Program-made: the position numbers and the translations under genes
DNA from: Paraburkholderia caffeinilytica
GTDB taxonomy: Bacteria; Pseudomonadota; Gammaproteobacteria; Burkholderiales; Burkholderiaceae
Length of the DNA stretch: 64,000 nt
Direction of reading: 5' to 3'
Assembly: GCF_003368325.1 (NCBI RefSeq)
Contig: NZ_CP031466.1
Span: 1,364,001-1,428,000, forward strand
In this document: positions 56,504-64,000 of the stretch, one piece after another
How the letters are laid out: each line of letters starts with the position of its first letter
Position numbering within the stretch: the stretch's first letter is position 1
Notes under the pieces: model-generated
The model's input: only the letters and a program-made list of their open reading frames with translations
The model's database searches: none
What the model was told of the DNA's origin: nothing

Positions 56504-57457
56504 ATGTCGTCACATCATTCCGATCCTGCATTTAACCCGTCACGCCGCGGCGCGCTGAAGTGTCTCGCATACGGCGGCGTAGGCACGGTGTTCGTTCTCG
56601 CCGGCGGCATTCTAACGCCGGTGGAGCTGGCCCTCGCGGCCGACGAGAAATCAGCTTCGGCGTCCGGGGGCATACCGCTTTTCCTGCAGATCAGCGATTC
56701 ACATATCGGCTTCAATAAAGAAGCCAATCCGGACGTCGCCGGCACGCTCAAACAAACAATCGACTACGTCAACGCCATGCCGGTCAAGCCCGCGCTGACC
56801 ATCCATACGGGCGACATCACGCATCTTTCCAAGCCGGCGGAGTTCGATCTCGCGGCGCAGTTGATGTCCGGTCTGAATATCACGGAGCTGCACACCGTGC
56901 CCGGCGAGCACGACGTGACGGACGGCCCCGGAACCGAATACTTCAGCCGCTTCGGCAAGGCTTCGGACAATAAAGGCTATTACAGCTTCGACCACAACGG
57001 CGTGCACTTCGTCGCACTCGTCAACGTGATGCATTTCAAGCCGAATGGATTGGGAGGGCTGGGCGACGACCAGCTCGCCTGGCTCGAAAGCGACCTGAAG
57101 GGCCGTTCGTCCAGCACGCCGATCGTCGTCTTCGCGCACATGCCCATGTGGACGATCTACGAACCCTGGGGATGGGGGACGGGCGATGCCGGCCAGGCCA
57201 TGAGCTATCTGAAGCGCTTCGGTTCGGTGACCGTGCTGAACGGCCATATTCATCAGATCGTGTCGAAGGTCGAAGGCAATATCACTTTCCATACCGCCCG
57301 CTCGACAGCGTATCCGCAACCGACTGCCGGCAATGGTCCCGGCCCTGGGCCGCTCACGGTAGCGAGCGATCAGCTCCCGAAGATGCTCGGGGTGACCAGC
57401 ATCAAGATCGCGCATCATCCGCTCAAGGCGACGCTATCCGATACGACGCTCGTTTGA
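56504..57457 (+). CDS. Tat-exported calcineurin-like metallophosphoesterase
   Basis: The ~317-residue protein has a Tat-type signal (SRRGALKCLAYGGVG, R14-R15) and the metallophosphoesterase motifs DSH (65-67), GD (103-104), GEHD (134-137), FAHMPMW and NGHIHQ. The third block reads GEHD rather than the usual GNHD, replacing the metal-ligand Asn by Glu; similar GEHD proteins occur in rhizobia and Burkholderia as I recall. Its likely substrate is a phosphomono- or diester, possibly cyclic nucleotides, in the periplasm. GAGG lies six bases before the ATG. The cupredoxin gene follows after 32 bases, indicating an operon. Confidence 0.87.
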   Translation: MSSHHSDPAFNPSRRGALKCLAYGGVGTVFVLAGGILTPVELALAADEKSASASGGIPLFLQISDSHIGFNKEANPDVAGTLKQTIDYVNAMPVKPALTIHTGDITHLSKPAEFDLAAQLMSGLNITELHTVPGEHDVTDGPGTEYFSRFGKASDNKGYYSFDHNGVHFVALVNVMHFKPNGLGGLGDDQLAWLESDLKGRSSSTPIVVFAHMPMWTIYEPWGWGTGDAGQAMSYLKRFGSVTVLNGHIHQIVSKVEGNITFHTARSTAYPQPTAGNGPGPGPLTVASDQLPKMLGVTSIKIAHHPLKATLSDTTLV

Positions 57458-57489
57458 ATTCAGGTTTTTTCTTTCGCTGGAGATCAGTT

Positions 57490-57834
57490 ATGCAAAACAA
57501 TACTATTTGCCGCGCGTTTTTTGCGCTGCTCGGGGGGGCGGCGCTCATCGCGGCGTCGGCCGGACTTTCCGTTGCACGAGCGCAGACGCCCAACGCCGTG
57601 GTGATCAAGAACTTCATGTTCTCGCCGATGGCGATGACGGTCAAAGCCGGCTCGACGGTGACGTGGAAAAATCTCGACGGCGAGCCGCATACGGTCGTCA
57701 ACGATGCGGGCATGTTCCGCTCCGCCGCGCTCGATCAGAACGACACGTTCCAGTTCAAGTTCGACAAGCCAGGCGTGTACAAGGTGTTTTGCGGCATCCA
57801 TCCCAACATGAAAGAAACGATCACGGTGCAATAG
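57490..57834 (+). CDS. Periplasmic cupredoxin (amicyanin/plastocyanin-like)
   Basis: The 114-residue protein has a signal peptide ending VARA and a blue-copper fold with the ligands H67 (GEPHTVVND), C101, H104 and M107 in FCGIHPNMK. It should carry a type 1 copper centre and pass electrons in the periplasm. GGAG lies seven bases before the ATG; an in-frame upstream extension overlaps the phosphoesterase and is rejected. It shares an operon with the phosphoesterase. Its last codons are part of a 9-base tandem repeat, V-Q-stop. Confidence 0.92.
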   Translation: MQNNTICRAFFALLGGAALIAASAGLSVARAQTPNAVVIKNFMFSPMAMTVKAGSTVTWKNLDGEPHTVVNDAGMFRSAALDQNDTFQFKFDKPGVYKVFCGIHPNMKETITVQ

Positions 57835-57870
57835 GTGCAATAGGTGCAATAGGTGCAATAGGTGCAATAG
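57826..57870. repeat. (GTGCAATAG)5 tandem repeat spanning the cupredoxin stop
   Basis: Five exact 9-base copies of GTGCAATAG. The first copy encodes Val-Gln-stop and ends exactly at the cupredoxin stop codon; the other four follow directly. Because each unit holds an in-frame stop, copy-number change would not alter the protein. Confidence 0.95.
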
Positions 57871-57885
57871 GTGCCGGATCGGCGG

Positions 57886-57904
57886 TGGGGCGCCATGCGC
57901 CCCA
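57886..57904. terminator. Hairpin after cupredoxin, possible terminator
   Basis: TGGGGCGC and GCGCCCCA pair as an 8-bp stem with a CAT loop, 16 bases beyond the repeat. No T-run follows, so it could be a weak or Rho-assisted terminator. The remaining ~360 bases to the gene at 58264 show no gene. Confidence 0.5.
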
Positions 57905-58263
57905 TCAGGCATGCGCCGCGTTTCAAGCGGCGGCCGCCGATCGGCACGTTCCGCATTGGCGTGTTTATTGCGTGATGGAGGGCATGCGGTACGTGCTCCC
58001 GTCACCGTCTCCAACCCCGGCGTGGAACCGGTGCGCAAGCGCTCGCCGCACAGCGCGCAGATACGCGCGGCGTTGAATCCTTTACCTGTCTCATTGATGC
58101 AAAGCGGACTCGCAAAGCGCGCGTTTAAAGCGCAGCATTGCCGTATTGCCGCTACCCGGCGAGCGGGATCAATTCTTTCAACGTCGCCCGAGCGACCCCG
58201 CCGAACCGTATGAACAAAGTCTGCTTACGCGTCGAACGCGTAGGGATTCCGGAGAGTATTGCG

Positions 58264-59220
58264 ATGCTCAACGATACCGACTTTTCAAAATCTGCCGAAG
58301 GGAACCCGAATACTGGCTTCGACGCCGGCGCAGAGCCGTCGTCTGCGACACCGCCCGCGCGATTCGGGCGTCTCGCACTGTGCGTCGCCACGGCAAGCGC
58401 GCTGGCTTTCGGCGTGGTGGGTACGGTCGCGTACGGCGTCTGGTTCAACCACGATCAGCAAGCGTATGCCGACGCGATGGCGCGCGCGCGGCAGGCGCTC
58501 GGCACGGCTGCGTCAGCGGCTGCAGGTCCGACGTCGGCGAATTCGATTGCGCCGCCACGGCCGTCAGCTTTCGCGCCAGCGACGCGATCGGCGACGGCGA
58601 CGGCGACGGCGGAGGGGAAAGCGAGCGGCATGCAAGCACCCGCAGTTGAATCGGCGGCAACGGGCACGCAGGTGACGGCGGGTATTCCGGCGCCGGTGGC
58701 TACGCCGGCGCCGGCAGTTGCACCGGCAACAGCACATACTCCGGCAACGGCAGCTGCACCGGTGCCAGCAATTGCACCGTCGATGGCACCTACTCCTCCG
58801 GCAACAGCGGCTGCACCAGGACCAGCAGTTGCACCGGCAACAGCACCGGCGCAGATAGCAGCGGCCGAATCAGACGGAGAAGAAGGCGGAAAACTGGCCT
58901 CCTGGTCCGGCCCGGTCACGCGACTCCCGGCGTCCACGGTTCGTCAAACCAGCGTGGCCGATGCAACACCGGCCGTGGCTGCGTCTTCCGCGCCTGCCGT
59001 TCAAGGCGCGGCGCCCCCGGCCAATCCTGCTCCGCAGCAGTTGGCGTCCGGCCGGCCCGGCAGAGATGCGCGTCTCGCGCAGCAGGATCGTCGAGCTGCT
59101 TCGAACGCCAATGCCCGGCACAAGGGCAGTCTGTTTGCCCGGATGAGTTCGTTCTTTCGTCGCGTGAGTTACCGTCAGCATGGCACCGGAAGCCAGCAAG
59201 ACGTCTATTCCCATCCCTGA
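58264..59220 (+). CDS. Anchored Ala/Pro-rich protein overlapping a diguanylate cyclase gene
   Basis: The ~318-residue protein has one N-terminal transmembrane helix (LALCVATASALAFGVVGTVAYG) after a ~40-residue cytoplasmic start, followed by a long Ala/Pro/Thr-rich region of imperfect APA-x-APAT repeats and a basic C-terminus (RLAQQDRRAASNANARHKG). ATG 58264 is chosen for GGAG nine bases upstream; ATG 58210 adds 18 residues. The last 41 bases overlap the GGDEF gene start, suggesting coupled expression. No domain is recognised; it may be a periplasmic spacer or interaction protein. Confidence 0.75.
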   Translation: MLNDTDFSKSAEGNPNTGFDAGAEPSSATPPARFGRLALCVATASALAFGVVGTVAYGVWFNHDQQAYADAMARARQALGTAASAAAGPTSANSIAPPRPSAFAPATRSATATATAEGKASGMQAPAVESAATGTQVTAGIPAPVATPAPAVAPATAHTPATAAAPVPAIAPSMAPTPPATAAAPGPAVAPATAPAQIAAAESDGEEGGKLASWSGPVTRLPASTVRQTSVADATPAVAASSAPAVQGAAPPANPAPQQLASGRPGRDARLAQQDRRAASNANARHKGSLFARMSSFFRRVSYRQHGTGSQQDVYSHP

Positions 59221-60325
59221 GCGGGCGCATACCCGGCGCGCCGCTCGCGGCCGCGCCCTCGCGATCCGCCTCGGACCGGGTCCGGCTGTGATTGCCGCCG
59301 CCGCGCTGGGCTGTCTGCTGATCGGCCTTCTGTATCTGGCCCTGCAAGTCCGGACGATCTTTTCCGACCAACTGAAGCAGGAATACGCAGGGCTCGTTCT
59401 CGAAGCGGTCGAACGAGCGGAAAGCGCCCGGAGTCTGGTCGGCGTCTGGCAGCAACTGCCCGACGCCACGGAAAACAAAACTGCCGGGTATCGGCACGCG
59501 CGCACCGAACTCGCCCGTCGCCTCACGTCGCTCGCGGCGCTGGTGAATGCGAGTCCGTCGGCTGCGCCCCGCGTGCCGGCATTCTTGCTCGCGCCCGACG
59601 CCGATCTGCGCGACACGGATGCGGCCCTCAGTGCCGTGTCGGCCTGGTGGCGAGCGCAGCGCGACGCCGACAGCGCCGACGTGCGTGTGCGGATCGCCCA
59701 TGTCGCGCACACGCTGATCGCGGCGGCGGCGTTGCTGTTCTGCATGCTGATCACCGCTCTCGGCATGTATGCCAAACGGAATCGCCTGCTGGCGGGGCAG
59801 TCGCACGAATTCGAATGGGCGGCGCTGCACGACGCGATGACCGGCTTGCCGAACCGGCGCAAGCTGTTTGCCTCGCTGGAAGAGGCGGCGACGAAACCGC
59901 CCGCGCTCACGGTGCCGTGCAAAATTGCCGTGCTGTATGTCGATCTGGATGGATTCAAGCAGGTCAATGACTCGCTCGGGCACCGCGTCGGCGATGAATT
60001 TCTGATCGCGGTGTCGAAACGCTTTCGTGAGTCGGTGCGTAAAGTCGATGTCGTCGCCCGGATTGGCGGCGACGAATTCGCCGTTCTGGTCCGCGAATTT
60101 TCGACCAACGCGGAACTCGGCGAAATCGCCCGGCGGCTCATCGCCTGCGTGGTTCAAACGGACAAGGAGATGGGGGTCGGGCGGGTTCGCGCCAGCATCG
60201 GCATCGCCAGTTTTCCGGATTCCGTCGACGATTACCAACGCCTCGTAGCCGCGGCCGACGAGGCGATGTACCGGGTCAAGCGCAACGGGAAGAATAGTTA
60301 CGCGTTCGCCGATCAGGCGCGCTGA
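59180..60325 (+). CDS. Diguanylate cyclase (GGDEF) with membrane sensor half
   Basis: The 381-residue protein has an N-terminal transmembrane helix (AVIAAAALGCLLIGLLYLAL), an ~110-residue periplasmic region, a second helix (TLIAAAALLFCMLITALGMY) and a GGDEF domain. The active site RIGGDEF (GGDEF at 296-300) is canonical, and the inhibitory RxxD site (RKVD) lies five residues ahead, so c-di-GMP synthesis with product inhibition is expected. The start ATG overlaps the preceding gene by 41 bases and lacks a strong ribosome-binding site. The signal it senses is unknown. Confidence 0.92.
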   Translation: MAPEASKTSIPIPERAHTRRAARGRALAIRLGPGPAVIAAAALGCLLIGLLYLALQVRTIFSDQLKQEYAGLVLEAVERAESARSLVGVWQQLPDATENKTAGYRHARTELARRLTSLAALVNASPSAAPRVPAFLLAPDADLRDTDAALSAVSAWWRAQRDADSADVRVRIAHVAHTLIAAAALLFCMLITALGMYAKRNRLLAGQSHEFEWAALHDAMTGLPNRRKLFASLEEAATKPPALTVPCKIAVLYVDLDGFKQVNDSLGHRVGDEFLIAVSKRFRESVRKVDVVARIGGDEFAVLVREFSTNAELGEIARRLIACVVQTDKEMGVGRVRASIGIASFPDSVDDYQRLVAAADEAMYRVKRNGKNSYAFADQAR

Positions 60326-60341
60326 CTCGCGCCTTTACGAT

Positions 60342-60436
60342 GCCTGCGTCTGCTGCGTCTGCTGCGTCTGCTGCGTCTACTGCGTTTGCTGCGTTTGCTG
60401 CGTCTGTTACGTCTCCTGCGTTTGCTGTGTCTCCGG
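60342..60436. repeat. 9-nt tandem array (TGCTGCGTC)n between GGDEF and DUF1289 genes
   Basis: About ten degenerate 9-base units of TGCTGCGTC type fill the gap between the GGDEF stop and the DUF1289 end. On the minus strand they encode Gln-Gln-Thr repeats that form the last residues of DUF1289 (TQQTQET) and continue past its stop. Confidence 0.88.
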
Positions 60437-60604
60437 CTTCACCTTCGCCTTGCGGCGCGACGCGTCGTTGATGACCTGATGGCGCCGGTGGTCAGTCATG
60501 TTTTTCCATTCGCGAATCTCGTCGCGGGTGCGCAGGCATCCGATGCAGAAGCCCGTTTTGCCGTCGATCTTGCAGATGTCGATGCAGGGTGATTGAATGG
60601 CCAT
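60407..60604 (-). CDS. DUF1289 domain protein
   Basis: The 65-residue protein has the DUF1289 pattern [17 protein letters not shown] with four cysteines and RTRDEI, a small probable zinc or iron-sulfur motif of unknown function. It starts two bases after the dmeF stop, so it is the last gene of the dmeR-dmeF-DUF1289 operon. The C-terminal Lys/Pro/Gln tail runs into the tandem repeat, so its length may vary between strains. Confidence 0.88.
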   Translation of the reverse strand: MAIQSPCIDICKIDGKTGFCIGCLRTRDEIREWKNMTDHRRHQVINDASRRKAKVKPETQQTQET

Positions 60605-60606
60605 CT

Positions 60607-61740
<1,134 letters not shown>

Positions 61741-61753
61741 GTCCTGCTCCGGT

Positions 61754-62029
61754 CTACTTGAAATAACTATGAACGACTTCGATGAGCTGTTCAGTGGCGC
61801 TGCCGACAGGGGCCTCGTCGGTATGCGCATCCACCAGGTGATTTCGGATGTGGTCCTCGAGCACGACCGCCAGCAGGCCGTTCATCGCGCCACGGCAGCT
61901 GGTGATCTGCTGAAGGACGTCGGCGCAGCCGCGCTCGTCTTCGAGTGCGCGTTCGATGGCCTCGATTTGCCCCTTGATGCGGCGAACGCGGTTAAGCAGC
62001 TTCTGTTTTTCCCGGATCGTGTGGCCCAT
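61754..62029 (-). CDS. dmeR: Metal-sensing regulator of the RcnR/CsoR family (DmeR)
   Basis: The 91-residue all-helical repressor begins MGHTIREKQKLLNRVRRIKGQ and has H3, C35, H60 and H64, the four nickel/cobalt ligand positions described for E. coli RcnR, which separates it from copper CsoR. It should repress the operon until Co or Ni binds. It precedes dmeF by 13 bases. The operator element lies just upstream (62043-62060), between it and the divergent phytochelatin-synthase-like gene. Confidence 0.93.
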   Translation of the reverse strand: MGHTIREKQKLLNRVRRIKGQIEAIERALEDERGCADVLQQITSCRGAMNGLLAVVLEDHIRNHLVDAHTDEAPVGSATEQLIEVVHSYFK

Positions 62030-62042
62030 GAATGCACTCTAA

Positions 62043-62060
62043 ATACCCTAGGGGGGTATA
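62043..62060. promoter_or_regulatory. RcnR/CsoR-type operator between dmeR and the PCS-like gene
   Basis: On the minus strand TATACCCCCCTAGGGTAT shows the TA-C-tract/G-tract/TA pattern of RcnR-family operators, with ATACCC and GGGTAT as imperfect half-sites. It lies 14 bases before the dmeR start codon and overlaps an AT-rich stretch (TATATATTATC) that could serve promoters on both strands. Confidence 0.75.
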
Positions 62061-62221
62061 TATTATCAGATCGGACGGACAGCGGTTCAGTTCGCCCGCC
62101 GTCTGGCCGCACATTCACGCGCTCATCGGTTTCGTGTTAAAAAACCGGAGCTTGCCGATGTGGGATGACATGCATCGGCACGGCCAAAGCGGTTCCGAAT
62201 TCATCTGAAGCGGAAGAGTCG

Positions 62222-63061
62222 ATGTCCAGATATTCATTGATGCGCGCCGTCGAGCGCGTAGGCAGGCCTGAGTGGATCGTTGTGGTGCTGGCGGCAACAC
62301 TGGCGGCCTGCGTGCCGCTTCCACCGGCTGCCAATCGGGCCACGGATCAAGCTTCACATCAAGATACGCATCAAGCCCCCGCACCGGGTGCGTCGCGCGC
62401 AGCCGACGGGCCGTTGCCCGTTCCGCCGAACCTCGTTGCGCTGACGCAGCCGGCAGGTCAGAAGCGTTTGATGGCCGCCACCCGTAACCAGTCGTACTGG
62501 CCGCTTTCGCAGTATTTCGAAACGCAGCGCAACGAAGCCTACTGTTCGGTCGCGACCTCGGTGATGGCGCTCAATGCATTGGGTATTCGCCGTCCGGCGT
62601 CGACGCAGTACCCGGATTTCCCATTTTTCTCGCAAGAGGATTTTTTTCGCGGCATCGATCCGCAGGTGGCGAATGCCGCGCAAGTGTCGAAGGAGGGCAT
62701 GACGCTCGACCAGCTCGGCACGGCCCTAAGCGCATTTCCTGTCGAGGTGAGGAAATTCCATGCCGGCGATCTGACGCTCGATCAGTTTCGCGATCTGATC
62801 CGGAACACGACGGGCCACAGCGACCGCTTTGCGCTGTTGAACTTCAGGCGGGTGGAGATTGGCGAAGCAGGCGGCGGGCACTGGTCGCCGCTTGCCGCCT
62901 ACGACGCCGCAAGCGACAGCGCGCTGCTTCTCGATGTGGCGCGCTACAAATATCCGGCTGTCTGGGTGCCGGTCGCTCAACTGTACGCGGGGGCGCAAGC
63001 GGTCGACAACGTGAGCGGACTTTCACGCGGCATCGTGATCGTCGGCACGCGTGCGAATTAA
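62222..63061 (+). CDS. Phytochelatin-synthase-like lipoprotein (peptidase C83 family)
   Basis: The ~279-residue protein has a lipobox LAAC (C30) and a papain-like catalytic triad in the order and spacing of phytochelatin synthase: C108 in NEAYCSVATSVM, H220 in GGGHWSPL and D238 in LLLDVARYKY (18 residues from His to Asp as in plant enzymes). Other bacterial homologues, such as the cyanobacterial one, mainly hydrolyse glutathione to gamma-Glu-Cys. Here the enzyme is probably periplasmic and membrane-anchored. ATG 62222 has GGAAGAG five to ten bases upstream. It is divergent from dmeR and shares the metal operator region, so metal control is likely. Confidence 0.87.
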   Translation: MSRYSLMRAVERVGRPEWIVVVLAATLAACVPLPPAANRATDQASHQDTHQAPAPGASRAADGPLPVPPNLVALTQPAGQKRLMAATRNQSYWPLSQYFETQRNEAYCSVATSVMALNALGIRRPASTQYPDFPFFSQEDFFRGIDPQVANAAQVSKEGMTLDQLGTALSAFPVEVRKFHAGDLTLDQFRDLIRNTTGHSDRFALLNFRRVEIGEAGGGHWSPLAAYDAASDSALLLDVARYKYPAVWVPVAQLYAGAQAVDNVSGLSRGIVIVGTRAN

Positions 63062-63135
63062 CGAACTGGCAACTTGATCTGCACGGCCTTCCGGTCAAGC
63101 CGACCGGAGCCAGCCGCGAATGGGTTGCGCGCGCA

Positions 63136-63783
63136 TCAATCGTCCTGGTTGCGCCATTCGGTGAGTCCCTCTCGTGTATTCAATTCGATGAACGAGGGCA
63201 GGGCGCGCAGTCCACGGATATAGCGCGCAAGATGCGGCCAGCCGAGTGCGGGTTGCGGCATATGCCGTGTCCAGCGCATCAGCACGATCGCGAGGAAATC
63301 GGCGGTGCTGAGCGTGCCGCCGATCAGATAGTCACGTCCGTCGGCGAGATCGGCGTCGAGCCGGTTACAGGCTTCTTCGATGCGCCGCCGCGCAAGCGCC
63401 TGGACCGCTTCGGCACCGGCAGGATCGCCGTCGACGCCCGCATAGAACCAGTCGCGCATGGCGGGCAACAGCGTGTTGGCCAGATAGATCATCAACTCCA
63501 GCCACGCCGCACGATCGACGGAGCCTGGCGCCGGTGCGAGGGCGGCTTCAGGATGCCGCTCGGCCAGCAGCATCAGCAGCGCGGCGGACTCGTGGCGTGG
63601 CGCCCCGTCGACTACCAATGTGGGAACGCGGCCCGAAGGATTCAACCGAAGATATTCAGGGTTTCGCTGATTGCCGGCGTCGATGTCGACAAGGTGGACG
63701 TCGAACGGGATGTTCATTTCTATCAACATCCAGTGAACGGCCATGCTTGCAGCGCCCGGCGAGTAGTAAAGAAGATAGTCCAT
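63136..63783 (-). CDS. Glutathione S-transferase
   Basis: The 215-residue protein has an N-terminal thioredoxin-like GST domain (LYYSPGAASMAVHWMLIE, NPSGRVPTLVVDG, ESAALLMLLAERHP) and a helical C-terminal domain (YLIGGTLSTADFLAIVLMRW). The SPGAAS motif suggests a beta-class-like active site with Ser or Tyr instead of Cys. GGAG lies seven bases before ATG 63783; the frame is open to 63798. It converges with the PCS-like gene, which could use the same substrate, glutathione, but there is no evidence of co-regulation. Confidence 0.92.
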   Translation of the reverse strand: MDYLLYYSPGAASMAVHWMLIEMNIPFDVHLVDIDAGNQRNPEYLRLNPSGRVPTLVVDGAPRHESAALLMLLAERHPEAALAPAPGSVDRAAWLELMIYLANTLLPAMRDWFYAGVDGDPAGAEAVQALARRRIEEACNRLDADLADGRDYLIGGTLSTADFLAIVLMRWTRHMPQPALGWPHLARYIRGLRALPSFIELNTREGLTEWRNQDD

Positions 63784-63951
63784 TCGTTCGCTCCGCATAC
63801 TCGTCCGGTTATTCGGTCATTCGATTCGATCGACTTCAAGTCGGGCGTAGTCTAGCCTGATTCGCGAAGGCCTCCCACTCGATAGACTCACGAAAATGGC
63901 ATGACGTGTGCCCCATTCTGTCTGACGTCGAACGCTGCGGGAGACGTGAAA

Positions 63952-63983
63952 AAGGGGCTGGCGCTTCAGGCGACCAGCCCCTT
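63952..63983 (-). terminator. Rho-independent terminator (minus strand)
   Basis: On the minus strand AAGGGGCTGG and CCAGCCCCTT form a 10-bp stem with a 12-base loop, followed by TTTTTC. It points leftward, so it probably ends a minus-strand gene beyond the right edge of the window. Confidence 0.75.
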
Positions 63984-64000
63984 CAACCGCTAGACAGGAC

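Overview
The window looks like a chromosomal segment of a Burkholderiales beta-proteobacterium, most likely Burkholderia or Paraburkholderia. The basis is GC-rich coding sequence, two Gram-negative porins of the Burkholderia OmpC-like type, MocR and LysR regulators, a MexAB-OprM-style efflux operon and a cobalamin cluster mixing aerobic and anaerobic-type enzymes. I see no rRNA, tRNA, insertion sequence, prophage or CRISPR array. The assignment is inference from gene content; no database search was possible.

Layout. 1-7809: a porin, then a three-gene RND efflux operon (adaptor lipoprotein, inner-membrane pump, outer-membrane factor). 8027-14011: a large exported glycine-rich protein, an AI-2E/PerM-type permease with an extra C-terminal domain, and a DUF445 membrane protein. 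14225-17988: an overlapping SbcD/SbcC-like nuclease-ATPase pair. 17993-26923: two divergent corrin-ring operons (cobG-cobH-cobI-cbiG/cobJ leftward, cobL-cbiD-cobK-cobM rightward) with a cobalamin riboswitch in the leader of the leftward arm only. 26943-27551: the 3' remnant of a potF-like gene. 27836-37747: a secreted alpha/beta hydrolase, a DHA2 multidrug transporter, DUF1488, beta-carbonic anhydrase, a DJ-1/PfpI protein, periplasmic trehalase, an EamA transporter, an anchored DUF4148-like protein and SurE. 38271-44984: a second porin preceded by an AT-rich leader with nested dyads and a terminator-like hairpin, an epoxide hydrolase, a sigma-54 activator, a glycosyltransferase-like protein and a TIGR03118-type lipoprotein.

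45107-54971: a MocR regulator divergent from a D-amino-acid-oxidase-like gene and a Liv-type binding protein, then a YkgJ protein, a HAD phosphatase, a LysR regulator and an M1 aminopeptidase lipoprotein. 55172-57834: a compact locus with a stand-alone membrane protein resembling the sensor half of some class III adenylate cyclases, a 63-residue protein, a Tat-exported metallophosphoesterase and a cupredoxin. 58264-60325: an anchored Ala/Pro-rich protein overlapping a diguanylate cyclase. 60407-63061: a metal locus in which dmeR-dmeF-DUF1289 run leftward and a phytochelatin-synthase-like lipoprotein runs rightward, with an RcnR/CsoR-type operator between them. A glutathione S-transferase closes the window.

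The most promising candidates for undescribed biology are the 55-58 kb sensor/phosphoesterase/cupredoxin locus, the DmeR-linked phytochelatin synthase, the leader of the second porin, and a recurrent pattern of short (mostly 9-nt) tandem arrays sitting exactly at gene 3' ends.
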